Numbered from the stretch's first letter, positions 51,748 to 62,445 are shown. The stretch is 64,000 nucleotides of DNA from Chryseobacterium cucumeris (GCF_001593385.1 NZ_LUVZ01000012.1:434001-498000), one strand, 5' to 3'. Program-made: numbers and translations. Notes: generated by a model from the sequence alone, not told the origin.

Positions 51748-54339
51748 TTAGAAGTTGAATGATAAGGTTGCTGCCCAAGTAGTTCCGAAACCGAAATAAG
51801 CACGGTTACCCGTTGCAATACCATTGTACATTCTACCAGCTTCTTCATAAGTTTTTCCTTTATCAGGATCATTGTTTGCTGTAATTTTATCCGTTCCAAA
51901 TATACTTGTTGCAGAATCAGAAATATAAATTTTATCAAACAAGTTATAAACGTTAGCTCCGATTGTGAAGTACTGAGCTTCGTTTTGTAATCTGATTTTG
52001 TAAGAGAAACCTACATCAAATAAGTTGAAGTCAGGTAATTTCAATACTCCTCTGTCCTGAGCTGCAACATTGGTGAATGTTCCGGCGTCAATAGTAGAAT
52101 AAAGTTTACCTACATATCTCCATGTTCCGAAAATATTAAGATCTTTTACTGGTTTTACAGTAAGTCCTAATGATGCAGTCATCTGAGGAATACTGTTGTT
52201 ACTTGAACCTCCTACTTTTACTTTATCTAAGTATAGTTCGTTTCCTGCTGAACCTGCTAAAGTAACAGGATTATTATTATCGTCGAATGAAGCTACATTA
52301 GCATTTCCTTTATAATAGTAATCTCCCCAAGAGAACATCCCCTGAATTTCTAAGAAACGGTTTGGTTTGTAAACTCCATCGAATTCTACTCCCTGGTGAA
52401 CTTCTGTAATACCATTGATTTCAGAATAACCTGTAGTCGTTGTACCATCAGCTAAAGTGAAAGTCTGGCTAGTTTTTCTCAACCATCTGTCTTTCCACTG
52501 TGTTCTGTACACGTTTACATTAGCAGTGAATTTTGCAGACCTGAACCCATAACCAACTTCTGCTGAAGAAATTTTCTCGTTCGTTAAATAAGGGTTAACA
52601 AGCTGTTGGTTACTTGGATAAACTGTGTTAAGGAATGGTTGCTTGCTATAATAACCTAAGTTAGCAAATACGTTATGCTGCTCATTAATGTTATAGTTAG
52701 CACCCCCTTTAATATTATATCCGAAAATATTTTTAAATCCTGTTTTCGTGTTGATGGTTTGACCTCTTAATGTGCTTCCGTCTACTACATAGTTATCAAT
52801 TCTCTGGTAACCTTGATTAGATACGGAACCTTGTAAGAATGCAGATAGATTATTTTTAGTATATTCTACTTGTGCAAATCCACTATACCAAATAACTTCT
52901 CCGTCATTGCTATACCCTACCTGATCTTCAGCTGGAGCTAATTTTCCTCCGAAAGGATTCCACGAAAGTTTTTTGTAATCATAAAGTGCATTTACTATTC
53001 TAGGTGTAGCGATGTTTTTGTTAGCCGCATCTTTATATCCTTTAGCTCCGTAAAGGTCTGTAAGCACCTGATAATGGTAACCGTAGTAGTATCTGTCGTC
53101 AGTACCGATTGAGAAATTCCAGTTATCATTAACTTTATGTTGGAAGTTTGCTAAAATACCATACCAGTTGTGTGAATTGATACTTGATCGACGAACAATT
53201 GTGCTTCCTGCACCTGCAGTATTTAAATTAACCGCTGCGTTCGCTGCAAAAAGAGCATCATAGTTAATGTGTCCTGAAGCATCTGTAAAGCTGGCATCAT
53301 TGATACTTTTATTTCCTAGTCGTCCTAAATCACCTGTTCCACCACCTCTACCGTTAGACATGTATAAAACTGTACTTAATTTAGACTTTTCATTCATTGT
53401 CCAGTCCCAGTTTAACATCATCACCGGCTTAGAATAGTAGTTGGCTCTGTTTGCTAAAGCTACTTTATTTCCGTTGGAATCTGTGTAATAACCAAAATCT
53501 GAATTATATCTTCTATATGGAGTCCCGTCATGATCTGGGTTATAGTTAATATAGTTTTGGATAGTCGGTGCAAAAGTTCTTTGATCGTGCCACTGAGGTG
53601 CAGAAGTAATTGAGAACTGTAAGTTATGTTTTTTGTTGATTTCATAACCTAATGCAAAGAAATATGCATAAGATTCATAATCAGTATTTTCAATATAAGT
53701 ACCTCCGGCTTGTCTGCTCATTAAGAATGATGCGGAAACACCATCCTTAGATTTTCCGGTATTATAAGCAAAAGATGTTTTTAAATAGTCATTGTTACCA
53801 ACTCCTAATCTAATAACCCCACCTCTTTTCATGTCTGCGGACTTGGTAATGAAGTTCATTGTACCTCCTACAGAAGCAATCGCTAATTTAGATGATCCTA
53901 AACCTCTTTGAACCTGCAATGTACTTGTTACGTCAGATAATCCAGTCCAGTTTGAGAAATAAACAGTACCGCCCTCCATATCGTTTACAGGCATACCATT
54001 TACCATTACTGCAATGTTTCTGGACTCAAACCCACGCATAACAATTTGAGAGTCTCCGAAACCACCACCTCCTTTTGTAGCATATACAGAAGGTGTTGTG
54101 TTTAGTATTTCGACAAGTTCTTGGTTTCCTTGTCTTTCTAAAATCTGTGCAGCTTTAATAGTAGATACTGCAACAGGCGTTTTTCTATCTTTAGCGATAT
54201 CTGTAACACCTCTTAAGATTACCTCCTCAATGTCCTTAGATTTAGTTTTCGTAGAATCCTGAACTTCTTGAGCGTAATAAACACTAGCTGTAGATAATGT
54301 AATAACCGCAGTTAGTATCGATTTGTTGATTAATTTCAT
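51748..54339 (-). CDS. TonB-dependent receptor
   Basis: The 863-residue outer-membrane protein has a signal peptide (1-23), a short linker without a carboxypeptidase-like domain, a plug with TPVAVSTIKAAQILERQG, SQIVMRGFESRNIAVMVNG and SVGGTMNFITK, and a barrel that ends with TWAATLSFNF. It stands alone between a terminator and nadC, with 208 bp upstream. The substrate is unknown. Confidence 0.93.
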   Translation of the reverse strand: MKLINKSILTAVITLSTASVYYAQEVQDSTKTKSKDIEEVILRGVTDIAKDRKTPVAVSTIKAAQILERQGNQELVEILNTTPSVYATKGGGGFGDSQIVMRGFESRNIAVMVNGMPVNDMEGGTVYFSNWTGLSDVTSTLQVQRGLGSSKLAIASVGGTMNFITKSADMKRGGVIRLGVGNNDYLKTSFAYNTGKSKDGVSASFLMSRQAGGTYIENTDYESYAYFFALGYEINKKHNLQFSITSAPQWHDQRTFAPTIQNYINYNPDHDGTPYRRYNSDFGYYTDSNGNKVALANRANYYSKPVMMLNWDWTMNEKSKLSTVLYMSNGRGGGTGDLGRLGNKSINDASFTDASGHINYDALFAANAAVNLNTAGAGSTIVRRSSINSHNWYGILANFQHKVNDNWNFSIGTDDRYYYGYHYQVLTDLYGAKGYKDAANKNIATPRIVNALYDYKKLSWNPFGGKLAPAEDQVGYSNDGEVIWYSGFAQVEYTKNNLSAFLQGSVSNQGYQRIDNYVVDGSTLRGQTINTKTGFKNIFGYNIKGGANYNINEQHNVFANLGYYSKQPFLNTVYPSNQQLVNPYLTNEKISSAEVGYGFRSAKFTANVNVYRTQWKDRWLRKTSQTFTLADGTTTTGYSEINGITEVHQGVEFDGVYKPNRFLEIQGMFSWGDYYYKGNANVASFDDNNNPVTLAGSAGNELYLDKVKVGGSSNNSIPQMTASLGLTVKPVKDLNIFGTWRYVGKLYSTIDAGTFTNVAAQDRGVLKLPDFNLFDVGFSYKIRLQNEAQYFTIGANVYNLFDKIYISDSATSIFGTDKITANNDPDKGKTYEEAGRMYNGIATGNRAYFGFGTTWAATLSFNF

Positions 54340-54547
54340 AATCGTTAGTAATAATTAGATTTAATTTTCTGCAAAATTCGCAAAATAAAATTTAACTATT
54401 ATTAACTCAATGTTAATTTTTAATAAGTCTTAATAACGTTAAAGTGTTAAAAATCAATATTATGGCTAAAAATTGAATTTTTGTATGAAAAAAGTCATGT
54501 TATTGAATTTTTAACAAAGTGGGGGTGTTTTTGTTAAAAATTCAACG

Positions 54548-55408
54548 CTATTTCACTGCTTTGAGACTCAGATCTATATTCTCAGCAGAGTGTGTAAGGG
54601 CTCCTACAGAGATATAGGTAACACCTGTGGATGCAATTTCTTTCAGCATATCGCGGGTAATTCCTCCCGAGGCTTCAGATTCACAAGAGCCATTGATCAT
54701 TTTTACAGCCTCCTTCATTGTTTTTACATCCATATTATCGAGCATGATTCTGTCGACCTTTGCGTTAATGGCTTCCTGAACTTCTTCAAGGTTTCTGGTT
54801 TCAACCTCTATTTTTAACTTTTTCTTATTCTTTTTAACGTAATCTTTTGCCATTGCCACGGCATTGGTAATGCTTCCGTTGTAATCAATATGATTATCTT
54901 TCAGCATAATCATATCATAAAGACCATATCTGTGATTGGTTCCGCCGCCAATAGCTACCGCCCATTTTTCGCACATTCTGAAGTTGGGAGTTGTTTTTCT
55001 TGTATCTAAAAGTTTAGTTTTTGTACCTACTAATCTGGAATCCCATTCATGGGTAAGGGTGGCAATACCACTCATTCTCTGCATGCAGTTAAGAACAAAT
55101 CTTTCAGTAGAAAGGATGGATCTTGCACTTCCTGTAACAGTAAGGGCAACGTCTCCGAATTTACAGGGAGTTCCATCTTTAATGAAAACTTCCACTTTAA
55201 GATTTTTGTCAAATGTCTTGAAAATGATTTCTGCCAATTCAACACCTGCAAGAATACAGTCCTGTTTCACTAAAAGCTTAGCACTTTGTACAAGGTCCTG
55301 TGGAATAGTAGATAGGGTAGAGTGGTCTCCATCCTGAATATCTTCCTCAAGTGCGTTTTTTATGAATGTTTTTAATGCTTTATCTGTAACGTATGCTGGT
55401 CTTTTCAT
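54548..55408 (-). CDS. nadC: Nicotinate-nucleotide pyrophosphorylase (carboxylating)
   Basis: The 286-residue protein has EDIQDGDHST, RFVLNCMQRMSGIATLT, LLDTRKTTPNFRMCEKWAVAIGGGTNHRYGLYDMIMLKDNH and the C-terminal ASGGITRDMLKEIASTGVTYISVGALTHS. It converts quinolinate and PRPP to nicotinate mononucleotide. It starts 12 bp after the nadB stop. Confidence 0.97.
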   Translation of the reverse strand: MKRPAYVTDKALKTFIKNALEEDIQDGDHSTLSTIPQDLVQSAKLLVKQDCILAGVELAEIIFKTFDKNLKVEVFIKDGTPCKFGDVALTVTGSARSILSTERFVLNCMQRMSGIATLTHEWDSRLVGTKTKLLDTRKTTPNFRMCEKWAVAIGGGTNHRYGLYDMIMLKDNHIDYNGSITNAVAMAKDYVKKNKKKLKIEVETRNLEEVQEAINAKVDRIMLDNMDVKTMKEAVKMINGSCESEASGGITRDMLKEIASTGVTYISVGALTHSAENIDLSLKAVK

Positions 55409-55420
55409 TATATTATGCTT

Positions 55421-56992
55421 TTAAGCTAAATCTTTATTATAAAACGCTCCTTTATTCTCTGTCATTTCCATAGACTGGGTAATGATGAGGTGCGCAACGG
55501 TTGTTAAGTTTCTTAATTCCGAAAGTTGTGGTGAAAGAATGGAATAGTGGTAGATTTCATCCACAGCGGCTGCAATTTCCTGGTGTTTTTGCAGTGCCAT
55601 ATTCAGACGTCTGTTACTTCTTACAATACCAACAAGATCACTCATCATTTCCTGAAGTTGTTTTCTCAGATAGCTGACGATAACCATTTCGTCCATGATC
55701 TTCATACCTTCTTCATTCCATTCCGGAACGGCTTTCAGATCATCAAAGTTGAAATTGTTTTCATTAAGAAGATCTACCGTTTTCATAGCTGCATTATGCC
55801 CGAAAACCAAGCCTTCAAGAAGTGAGTTTGAAGCAAGCCTGTTGGCGCCATGAAGTCCTGAGTTGGTACATTCTCCTACTGCAAAAAGATTTCTGATGGA
55901 AGACTGTCCGTCCCTGTCTACTTCAATCCCACCCATCAGATAATGGCAGGCTGGAACGACAGGAATCAATTGAGTGAAAGGATCAATTCCTTCGTCTTTG
56001 CATTTTTTATAAATATTCGGGAAATGTTCTAAGAATTTTTCATGGTTCATTTCCTTGCAATCCAAGCCAACAAATTCGTCTCCGGTAATTTTCATTTCGG
56101 CATCGATGGCTCTTGCAACAATATCTCTTGAGGCCAATTCTTCACGTTCATCATATTTATGCATGAATTTTTCACCTCTTTTGGTTCTTAATTTTGCTCC
56201 ATCTCCACGAACGGCTTCTGAAATTAAAAACAACATTCCATCCATTTTGCTGTAAAGAGCGGTTGGGTGGAACTGGTAATATTGCATATTGGAAACCTTT
56301 CCTTTGGCACGGGCAACGAAAGCAATTCCGTCTCCGGTTGCAATTGTAGGATTGGTAGTATTTTTATAAACATGTCCGGCACCTCCTGTAGCAACCAGTG
56401 TTATTTTAGAAGTAATTTTTTTGATGGTTTTGGATTTCTCATCCAGAATATAAGCCCCGTAGCAGTGGATGTCTCCTTCATTAAGTTCTTTTCCCGGAAC
56501 GTGGTGCTGAGTAATGATGTCAATGACATAATGATGATCAAGAATTTCAATATTAGGGCTGTTATTGGCTGTTTCCAGCAAAGCTCTTTCGATTTCAAAA
56601 CCTGTGATATCTTTATGATGGACGATTCTGTTTTCAGTATGACCGCCTTCTCTTCCTAAAGCGAATTTGCCGTTCTTCATATCGAACTGTGCTCCCCATT
56701 CTACAATTTCATTGAATCGTGCAGGAGCTTCTCTTACCACCATCTCTACGACATCACGTTTATTTTCTCCGTCACCGGCACGCATCGTGTCGTCAATATG
56801 TTTTTGAAAATTGTCATTTTGAAAATCTGTAACGACAGCGAGACCGCCTTGTGCATATTTGGTATTGCTTTCGTCTTCGTCAGACTTGGTTACAATAATG
56901 ATTTTGGCATCAGGGTGCTGTTCAGAAACTTTAATGGCATAGGAAAGTCCGGAAATGCCGGAACCAATTACTAATACATCCGCTTTTATCAT
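55421..56992 (-). CDS. nadB: L-aspartate oxidase
   Basis: The 523-residue flavoprotein has an N-terminal FAD-binding motif (GSGISGLSYAIKV), TKYAQGGLAVV, GREGGHTENRIVHHKDITG, QFHPTALY and HGANRLASNSLLEGLVFG. It oxidises aspartate to iminoaspartate, the first step toward NAD. nadC follows directly; quinolinate synthase (nadA) is not next to them. A nitroreductase gene precedes it by 29 bp on the same strand, so the three may form one operon. Confidence 0.97.
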   Translation of the reverse strand: MIKADVLVIGSGISGLSYAIKVSEQHPDAKIIIVTKSDEDESNTKYAQGGLAVVTDFQNDNFQKHIDDTMRAGDGENKRDVVEMVVREAPARFNEIVEWGAQFDMKNGKFALGREGGHTENRIVHHKDITGFEIERALLETANNSPNIEILDHHYVIDIITQHHVPGKELNEGDIHCYGAYILDEKSKTIKKITSKITLVATGGAGHVYKNTTNPTIATGDGIAFVARAKGKVSNMQYYQFHPTALYSKMDGMLFLISEAVRGDGAKLRTKRGEKFMHKYDEREELASRDIVARAIDAEMKITGDEFVGLDCKEMNHEKFLEHFPNIYKKCKDEGIDPFTQLIPVVPACHYLMGGIEVDRDGQSSIRNLFAVGECTNSGLHGANRLASNSLLEGLVFGHNAAMKTVDLLNENNFNFDDLKAVPEWNEEGMKIMDEMVIVSYLRKQLQEMMSDLVGIVRSNRRLNMALQKHQEIAAAVDEIYHYSILSPQLSELRNLTTVAHLIITQSMEMTENKGAFYNKDLA

Positions 56993-57021
56993 ATGCTGGC
57001 TTTAGGTACAATCGTTTAAGA

Positions 57022-57648
57022 TTAAATAAATTTAAACAATTTTTCGTTTGGTTTTCTTACTTTTTTCATGTGCTGGAAGTGATCTTCTTCAGAACGGTAA
57101 CCTAAAGCGAGGGTAACAGTTACTTTTTCTGTTTCAGGGTCGGTATTCAGAATTTCTTCTATAAGATCCTGACGGAAGCCTTCCATCGGACAGGAATCTA
57201 TATTTTCAATAGCGGCGGCATACATAAGATTGGCCAATACTATATAAGACTGTTTTTCTGCCCAGTTGAAAATTTCATCATGTGTTTTCTGGTTGATATG
57301 CTGATTAATGCTGTTTCTGAAAGGGTCCAGTGTTTCCATAGGAGTATTTCTTACTTCAGAAATATGATTAAAATACCCTCGGATATAGTTCTCTTCTATC
57401 ACTTTTTTTGAAATAATAACAATAAGATGAGAACAGGTGGAAATCTGAGATGGATTATAAAAAGCAGGAATTAATTTCTGTTTCATCTCTTCACTTTCAA
57501 CAACCACAATTTTATAAGGCTGAAGTCCCAGCGAACTGGCAGACAGCTTTCCTGACTCAAGAATGTTGTGAAGAGTTTCCTGAGGAATAATCTGATGATT
57601 GAATTTTTTTACAGAATATCTTCTGCTTAAAGCTTCCAAATAATTCAT
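57022..57648 (-). CDS. NAD(P)H-dependent nitroreductase family protein
   Basis: The 208-residue flavin protein has the nitroreductase start RRYSVKKFNHQIIPQETLHNILESGKLSASSLGLQPYKIVVV. It also shows ENIDSCPMEGFRQDLIEEIL and ALGYRSEEDHFQ. It binds FMN and reduces quinones or nitroaromatics in general; the natural substrate is unknown. It is first in a run with nadB and nadC. Confidence 0.92.
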   Translation of the reverse strand: MNYLEALSRRYSVKKFNHQIIPQETLHNILESGKLSASSLGLQPYKIVVVESEEMKQKLIPAFYNPSQISTCSHLIVIISKKVIEENYIRGYFNHISEVRNTPMETLDPFRNSINQHINQKTHDEIFNWAEKQSYIVLANLMYAAAIENIDSCPMEGFRQDLIEEILNTDPETEKVTVTLALGYRSEEDHFQHMKKVRKPNEKLFKFI

Positions 57649-57720
57649 ACGACAAATTTAAGAATTGAATATGAATAAAGAGTCTTTAAAATGAAATATC
57701 TCCTGCCTGTTCATACAAAA

Positions 57721-57748
57721 AAAATCACCCCGACCGGCGGGGTGATTC
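57721..57748 (-). terminator. Terminator after the T9SS lectin-like gene 1 or between units
   Basis: The perfect 10-bp stem AATCACCCCG / CGGGGTGATT with a short loop and T run on the minus strand lies 24 bp beyond the stop at 57772. Confidence 0.88.
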
Positions 57749-57771
57749 TTTTGATGTGGTGGAACGTGTAA

Positions 57772-60030
57772 TTATTCTCTGTTTTTTACAACAATCCAGC
57801 CTGAGAATTTTATCGGAGTACTGTTTTTATTATTTTCATTCCATGAAACAGAATACCAATAGTTTCCTGTAGGGACTTTTTTATGTCCATTGGTAGTTCC
57901 TGCCCATTTGTAGCCATTGGTTTTATCGGCCTGGAACATTTTATAACCATATCTGTCGAAGATGGCAATTTCCAGATTTTGTTTATTGGCTAATGCGGAG
58001 TAATCAACAAAATCATTGATTCCATCATCATTAGGTGTAATTATATTAATAAGATTCGGTACTGTAATATTAACTTCAACAGGAACGCAATTATAGGCAT
58101 CTCTTACATATACTTTAGCTTCTCCTCTTGCAATATTGGTAAACACATTGGAATCCTGCCAGTTGATATTATCCATAGAATACTGGTAAGGAGGAGTTCC
58201 ACCGTTAGCATATACTGTTACTGTACTTCCTGAAATGTCAACCGTGGTAATAACAGGATTGTCGGAAGGATATACTGTTACTTTTTGTGTGGCAATACAA
58301 TCTCCGGTTTTCAGTTTAACCCAGTAAGTACCTACTCCTACATTCTTGATGGATTGAGTGGTTGCTCCTGTGCTCCATTCATAGCTTTTGAATCCGGCTC
58401 CCGCATCTAATGTTGTGGTGTTTTCAATACAAATTGTCTTGTCAAGTAAAGTTCTTGAATAAACAGGAGGTATTACAGTTAAAGTAACTTTAGCAATAGA
58501 ATAGCATCCATTTCCATTAAAAACTTTAATATAAACAACTCCATTAGGAGCAATGTATGCTGCCGGAGTTGAGATGGCATTAGTTCCACTGATAGCATCT
58601 GTCAACGATGGATAATACTCTTTTGTCAGTCCGCCCTGGGAAACAACAGCTCCTGTAAGGTTAAAAGAAGCCATAGATGGATTGGTTTCAATGAAACATG
58701 ATTTGAGTTCAACGTCATTAACAACTACTACTGGGTAAATATTCAGTGTAATTTTAGAAGTACTGACACAACCCTGAGGTGTGGTTACTTTTACATATAT
58801 TGTCGCTGCAGCAGAAGCATAGGCAGAAGGATTTGTTATCTGGTTCGTACCGTTATTCAGGTCGTATAAAGTAGGATAGAATTCTTTGGTAACTCCGGCA
58901 ACAGTTGTTACAGCAGCAGTATTGAGGTCAAAGGTTGCTGTTCCTGCATTGTTGTTATTACATCCGCTAAGAGTGGCATCTGTTGCTGCGAATGGTGTAG
59001 GGTTAAGCTGAATAACACCATCACCATTATCACAAAGAGTAGACGTAGGATCTTTTACCACCACCTTAATCGTTGTATTTCCGGAATACTGGAAACTTGT
59101 AGGATTGGCAATAGGAGTAGAACTTCCCAATACATAATAAGTGAAAATATAATTTCCGGGATTATTTACAAATTGAGAATTATAAGAAGTAAGGTCTACT
59201 GTACCATTTCCGGTAGCTGGATTTGTACAAACAAATGGAGTTATGGTATTGCTTAAAATAGGAACTTTATCTACATATACTTTAACGTCTTTAATAGAAT
59301 GTCTTGCACTGGCACCTCCGGTTGCTGCAGAGAAACCAAAATATCCCTGTGACATTCCCACTGCTCCTCCGGAAGGAGCAAAAGACTGATCTACGATAAG
59401 AACTCCGTTTATTCTTACTTTGATAATCCAGTTTGTAGGGTTGGTAAGGTCTGTTTCGCCATTTACTTCAACGTGTCTGTAGGTGTCTCCTACAAACGGC
59501 TGGGTAGCAATAAGGTCCGGAGAGTGGAATGTGCTTCCCGGAGTGGTGTTGAACTCGATATTATTACCTGCTGTGTTATTGGTACCATAAAGAATGTGAA
59601 CTTTACTCATCTGGCCTTCAGTGGTATTGTTGAAAATATCAAAACCAACCATGAGCCCTGAAGCATTGGCAGGAATTCCCAGACCTCCTCCTGATACAAA
59701 TCCTGTTGGCGGATTGGCAAGATACCAGAAAGTAAAGCCGTCTCCTTTTCCAAACTGAGTGGTTCCGTTTCCGTCTATTCTGAAATCGAATTCTACTTTC
59801 CATTTATCACAATAGCTTAAGGTAATAGGAGTGGATAATTTTACAGCTCCATATCTGCTGGTTTGATCAGTGGTAAGTCTTACAAAGTCTCCGCTTACTA
59901 TAGCGTCAGAGACCAGATCCCAGCCTGTCGTATTGACAGGATTTCCGGTAAGTTGATAGGTTTGCGAAAGAAATCTTCCCGGCAGGCATAATAAGATAGT
60001 CAGTAAAAAAATGAGTATATCTTTTTTCAT
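57772..60030 (-). CDS. T9SS type B secreted protein with L-type lectin-like domain (paralogue 1)
   Basis: The 752-residue protein has a signal peptide (1-22), an L-type lectin-like domain (about 23-255; KWKVEFDFRIDG, GDGFTFWYLANPP, GYFGFSAATGGASARHSIKDVKVY), and then several beta-rich repeats. These include two related units beginning GTATFDLNTAAVTT and MASFNLTGAVVS. The C-terminal sorting domain of type B T9SS substrates follows (about 665-752; NIITPNDDGINDFVDYSAL ... FDRYGYKMF ... GNYWYSVSW). It would be exported by the T9SS and act at the surface. The upstream neighbour is a paralogue of equal length. Confidence 0.9.
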   Translation of the reverse strand: MKKDILIFLLTILLCLPGRFLSQTYQLTGNPVNTTGWDLVSDAIVSGDFVRLTTDQTSRYGAVKLSTPITLSYCDKWKVEFDFRIDGNGTTQFGKGDGFTFWYLANPPTGFVSGGGLGIPANASGLMVGFDIFNNTTEGQMSKVHILYGTNNTAGNNIEFNTTPGSTFHSPDLIATQPFVGDTYRHVEVNGETDLTNPTNWIIKVRINGVLIVDQSFAPSGGAVGMSQGYFGFSAATGGASARHSIKDVKVYVDKVPILSNTITPFVCTNPATGNGTVDLTSYNSQFVNNPGNYIFTYYVLGSSTPIANPTSFQYSGNTTIKVVVKDPTSTLCDNGDGVIQLNPTPFAATDATLSGCNNNNAGTATFDLNTAAVTTVAGVTKEFYPTLYDLNNGTNQITNPSAYASAAATIYVKVTTPQGCVSTSKITLNIYPVVVVNDVELKSCFIETNPSMASFNLTGAVVSQGGLTKEYYPSLTDAISGTNAISTPAAYIAPNGVVYIKVFNGNGCYSIAKVTLTVIPPVYSRTLLDKTICIENTTTLDAGAGFKSYEWSTGATTQSIKNVGVGTYWVKLKTGDCIATQKVTVYPSDNPVITTVDISGSTVTVYANGGTPPYQYSMDNINWQDSNVFTNIARGEAKVYVRDAYNCVPVEVNITVPNLINIITPNDDGINDFVDYSALANKQNLEIAIFDRYGYKMFQADKTNGYKWAGTTNGHKKVPTGNYWYSVSWNENNKNSTPIKFSGWIVVKNRE

Positions 60031-60149
60031 AGTGGATGGATTATGATGTTATTGTTTTTTTTGATATAAAATTGTTTTTGTGTTTACATTATTGATGATA
60101 AGCAGCGTCCGGCCTCAATCTGGTTGGGCAAATCCTGTTTTTTAATACC

Positions 60150-60175
60150 GAAACTACCCCAAATGAGGTAGTTTC
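60150..60175 (-). terminator. Hairpin after paralogue 2 (weak terminator)
   Basis: The 9-bp stem GAAACTACC / GGTAGTTTC lies 12 bp past the stop at 60187. No T run follows directly, so termination is uncertain. Confidence 0.5.
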
Positions 60176-60186
60176 TGATAGTAATT

Positions 60187-62445
60187 TTATTCTCTGTTTT
60201 TAACCAATACCCAGCCTGAGTATTTAGTTTCAGTATTGTCTTTGTTGTTTTCGTTCCATGAAATGGTGTACCAGTAAGTTCCTGTAAGAACTTTTTTACC
60301 GGAAGCAGTTCCGTCCCATGTAAAGTTTCTCATTTTTCCGGCTTCGTACAATTTGTTGCCATATCTGTCGTAAACAATAAATATCAGATTTTTCTTGTAA
60401 GCCAGTGCTGAGTAATCAATGAAATCATTCACGTTGTCGCCGTTTGGAGTGATAGCATTAATCAGGTTAGGAACAGTAATCTGAACTTCAACAGGTGTGC
60501 AATTGTAATAATCTTTTACATAAACTCTTACTTCGCCCCTTGCTAAACCTGTGAATATGTTGCCAGGCTGCCAGTTCATTCCATCCAGAGAAAACTGATA
60601 CGGAGGAGTTCCGCCTGCTACATTTACTGTTATGGTGTTGTTGTCAATATCAATGCTGGAAATCACCGGATTTGCAGATGCTTTTACATTGACAGTCTGC
60701 GTAGTGATACAGTTGCCGGTTTTCAATTTTACCCAATAACTACCAACGCCTACATCTTTGATAGATGAAGTTGTTGCTCCGGTGCTCCATTCATAGCCGT
60801 CAAATCCAGGTCCTGCATCCAGATCTGTTTTTTCTCCGATACAAATGATTTTGTCTTTCAGAACAGAAGAGGTTACAGGTGGTAATACAATAAGGTTGAT
60901 TTTAGCAATATTAAAGCATCCGGTGGCGTCTGTTACTTTAGCGTACACTGCAGTACTTGTAGATAAATACTGGAGAGGATTCATAATTTCGTTGGTACCG
61001 TCTAAAGCATTGGCGATGGATGTGTAGTATTTTTTTGCAGTGCCTGCTCCTAAAGTAGTAACATCTGCGGTTGTCAAGTTAAAGATAGCACTCGTAATAT
61101 TATTTTCAATGAAACATGATCTTAGAGTAGCTTCTTTCACAGGAGTGTCCGGATAGAATGCAAGGGTAATTTTTGCTGAACCTGTACATCCCTGAGGAGT
61201 TGTTACTTTTACATAAACAGCTCCGGGAGCAGATAGGTAATTGTCAGGATTTTGAATTTCATTCGTATCGGCGTTGAGGTCTGCTAAAGTTTTATAATAT
61301 TTTTTTGTAACTCCCGGAACATTGGTCACCGCTGCTGTATTCAGATTGAAAGCTGCTGTTCCTGCTTTGTTATTATTACATACCGTAATCGTTTTGTCTT
61401 CCGCTTTGAAAGGAGCAAGAACCAATAAAATTTTACCATCCGGGTTATCACAAAGTAGTCCTGCATTATCTTTAATAACAACTGTTACTGTTGAGTTAGC
61501 ATTGAATTGATAATTGGTGGGATTCGCAATAGGTGTAGAGCTTCCAAATGGATAATAGGTAAATGTATAATTGGAAGGATTGCTGACAAACTGTGAATTG
61601 AAAGAAGTAAGGTTTACTGATCCGTATCCGGTTGTAGGATTAGGACAGAATGACTGTGTTGCTGAATTCTGTAAAATCGGAACTTTATCCGTATAAATTT
61701 TTACATTTTTAATGGAATGTCTGGATCTTGCACCTCCTGTAGAAGCTGAAAAACCAAAATATCCTACAGTCATTGCAGCAGCAGCACCTGAAGGCGCAAA
61801 AGACTGATTGCAAATTACATTACCGTCTATTGTTATTTTTATAATCCAGCTGGTAGGAGCTGCAGGATCTACCTGTGCCGTTACTTCAACGTGTTTAAAA
61901 GTTGTTCCCTGAAAAGGCTGTGTCGTATTCAGATCCGGGGAATGGAAAGAACTTCCGGGAACATTAAAAAATTCGACATTATTGTTGTCAGTGGTGTTTT
62001 GAACCAGTCCATAACCAACGTGTACCTTACTCATGGTAGCAGTGGTGGTATTGTTATAAGTGTCAAGTCCTACAACAAGTCCTACAGCATTTTGAGACAC
62101 TCCAAGTCCTGAGCCTAATACACTGGCTACCGGAGGGTTGGCAAGGTACCAGAAGGCAATTCCATCTCCATTGGAGGTTTGGTTGGAATCCATCCTGAAA
62201 TCAAATTCCACTCTCCATTTGTCGCAATATTTTAAATTAATGGGGTCATTCAGCCTGATAGAACCGGATTGGTTGTTGGTATCCGGGGTCAGCTGAATAA
62301 AATCTGTGTTTACCTGAGTAGGGGAGACCATCGTCCATCCGGTAGTATTCACTGGATTTCCGATAAGCTGATAAGTTTGAGCGAAGGACTTTCCAGCTAT
62401 ACAGAGTAAGAAAACAGATAAATACAATAATAGATTTTTATTCAT
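60187..62445 (-). CDS. T9SS type B secreted protein with L-type lectin-like domain (paralogue 2)
   Basis: This second 752-residue protein has the same domain order as its neighbour: signal peptide (1-22), lectin-like domain (KWRVEFDFRMDSN, GDGIAFWYLANPP, FGFSASTGGARSRHSIKNVKIY), repeats (TAAFNLNTAAVTN, SAIFNLTTADVTT), KIICIGEKTDLDAGPGFDGYEWSTGATTSS, and the type B T9SS C-terminal domain (NAITPNGDNVNDFIDYSAL to VLVKNRE). The pair clearly arose by tandem duplication. It is the upstream gene; 156 bp separate the two, so each may have its own promoter. Confidence 0.9.
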   Translation of the reverse strand: MNKNLLLYLSVFLLCIAGKSFAQTYQLIGNPVNTTGWTMVSPTQVNTDFIQLTPDTNNQSGSIRLNDPINLKYCDKWRVEFDFRMDSNQTSNGDGIAFWYLANPPVASVLGSGLGVSQNAVGLVVGLDTYNNTTTATMSKVHVGYGLVQNTTDNNNVEFFNVPGSSFHSPDLNTTQPFQGTTFKHVEVTAQVDPAAPTSWIIKITIDGNVICNQSFAPSGAAAAMTVGYFGFSASTGGARSRHSIKNVKIYTDKVPILQNSATQSFCPNPTTGYGSVNLTSFNSQFVSNPSNYTFTYYPFGSSTPIANPTNYQFNANSTVTVVIKDNAGLLCDNPDGKILLVLAPFKAEDKTITVCNNNKAGTAAFNLNTAAVTNVPGVTKKYYKTLADLNADTNEIQNPDNYLSAPGAVYVKVTTPQGCTGSAKITLAFYPDTPVKEATLRSCFIENNITSAIFNLTTADVTTLGAGTAKKYYTSIANALDGTNEIMNPLQYLSTSTAVYAKVTDATGCFNIAKINLIVLPPVTSSVLKDKIICIGEKTDLDAGPGFDGYEWSTGATTSSIKDVGVGSYWVKLKTGNCITTQTVNVKASANPVISSIDIDNNTITVNVAGGTPPYQFSLDGMNWQPGNIFTGLARGEVRVYVKDYYNCTPVEVQITVPNLINAITPNGDNVNDFIDYSALAYKKNLIFIVYDRYGNKLYEAGKMRNFTWDGTASGKKVLTGTYWYTISWNENNKDNTETKYSGWVLVKNRE

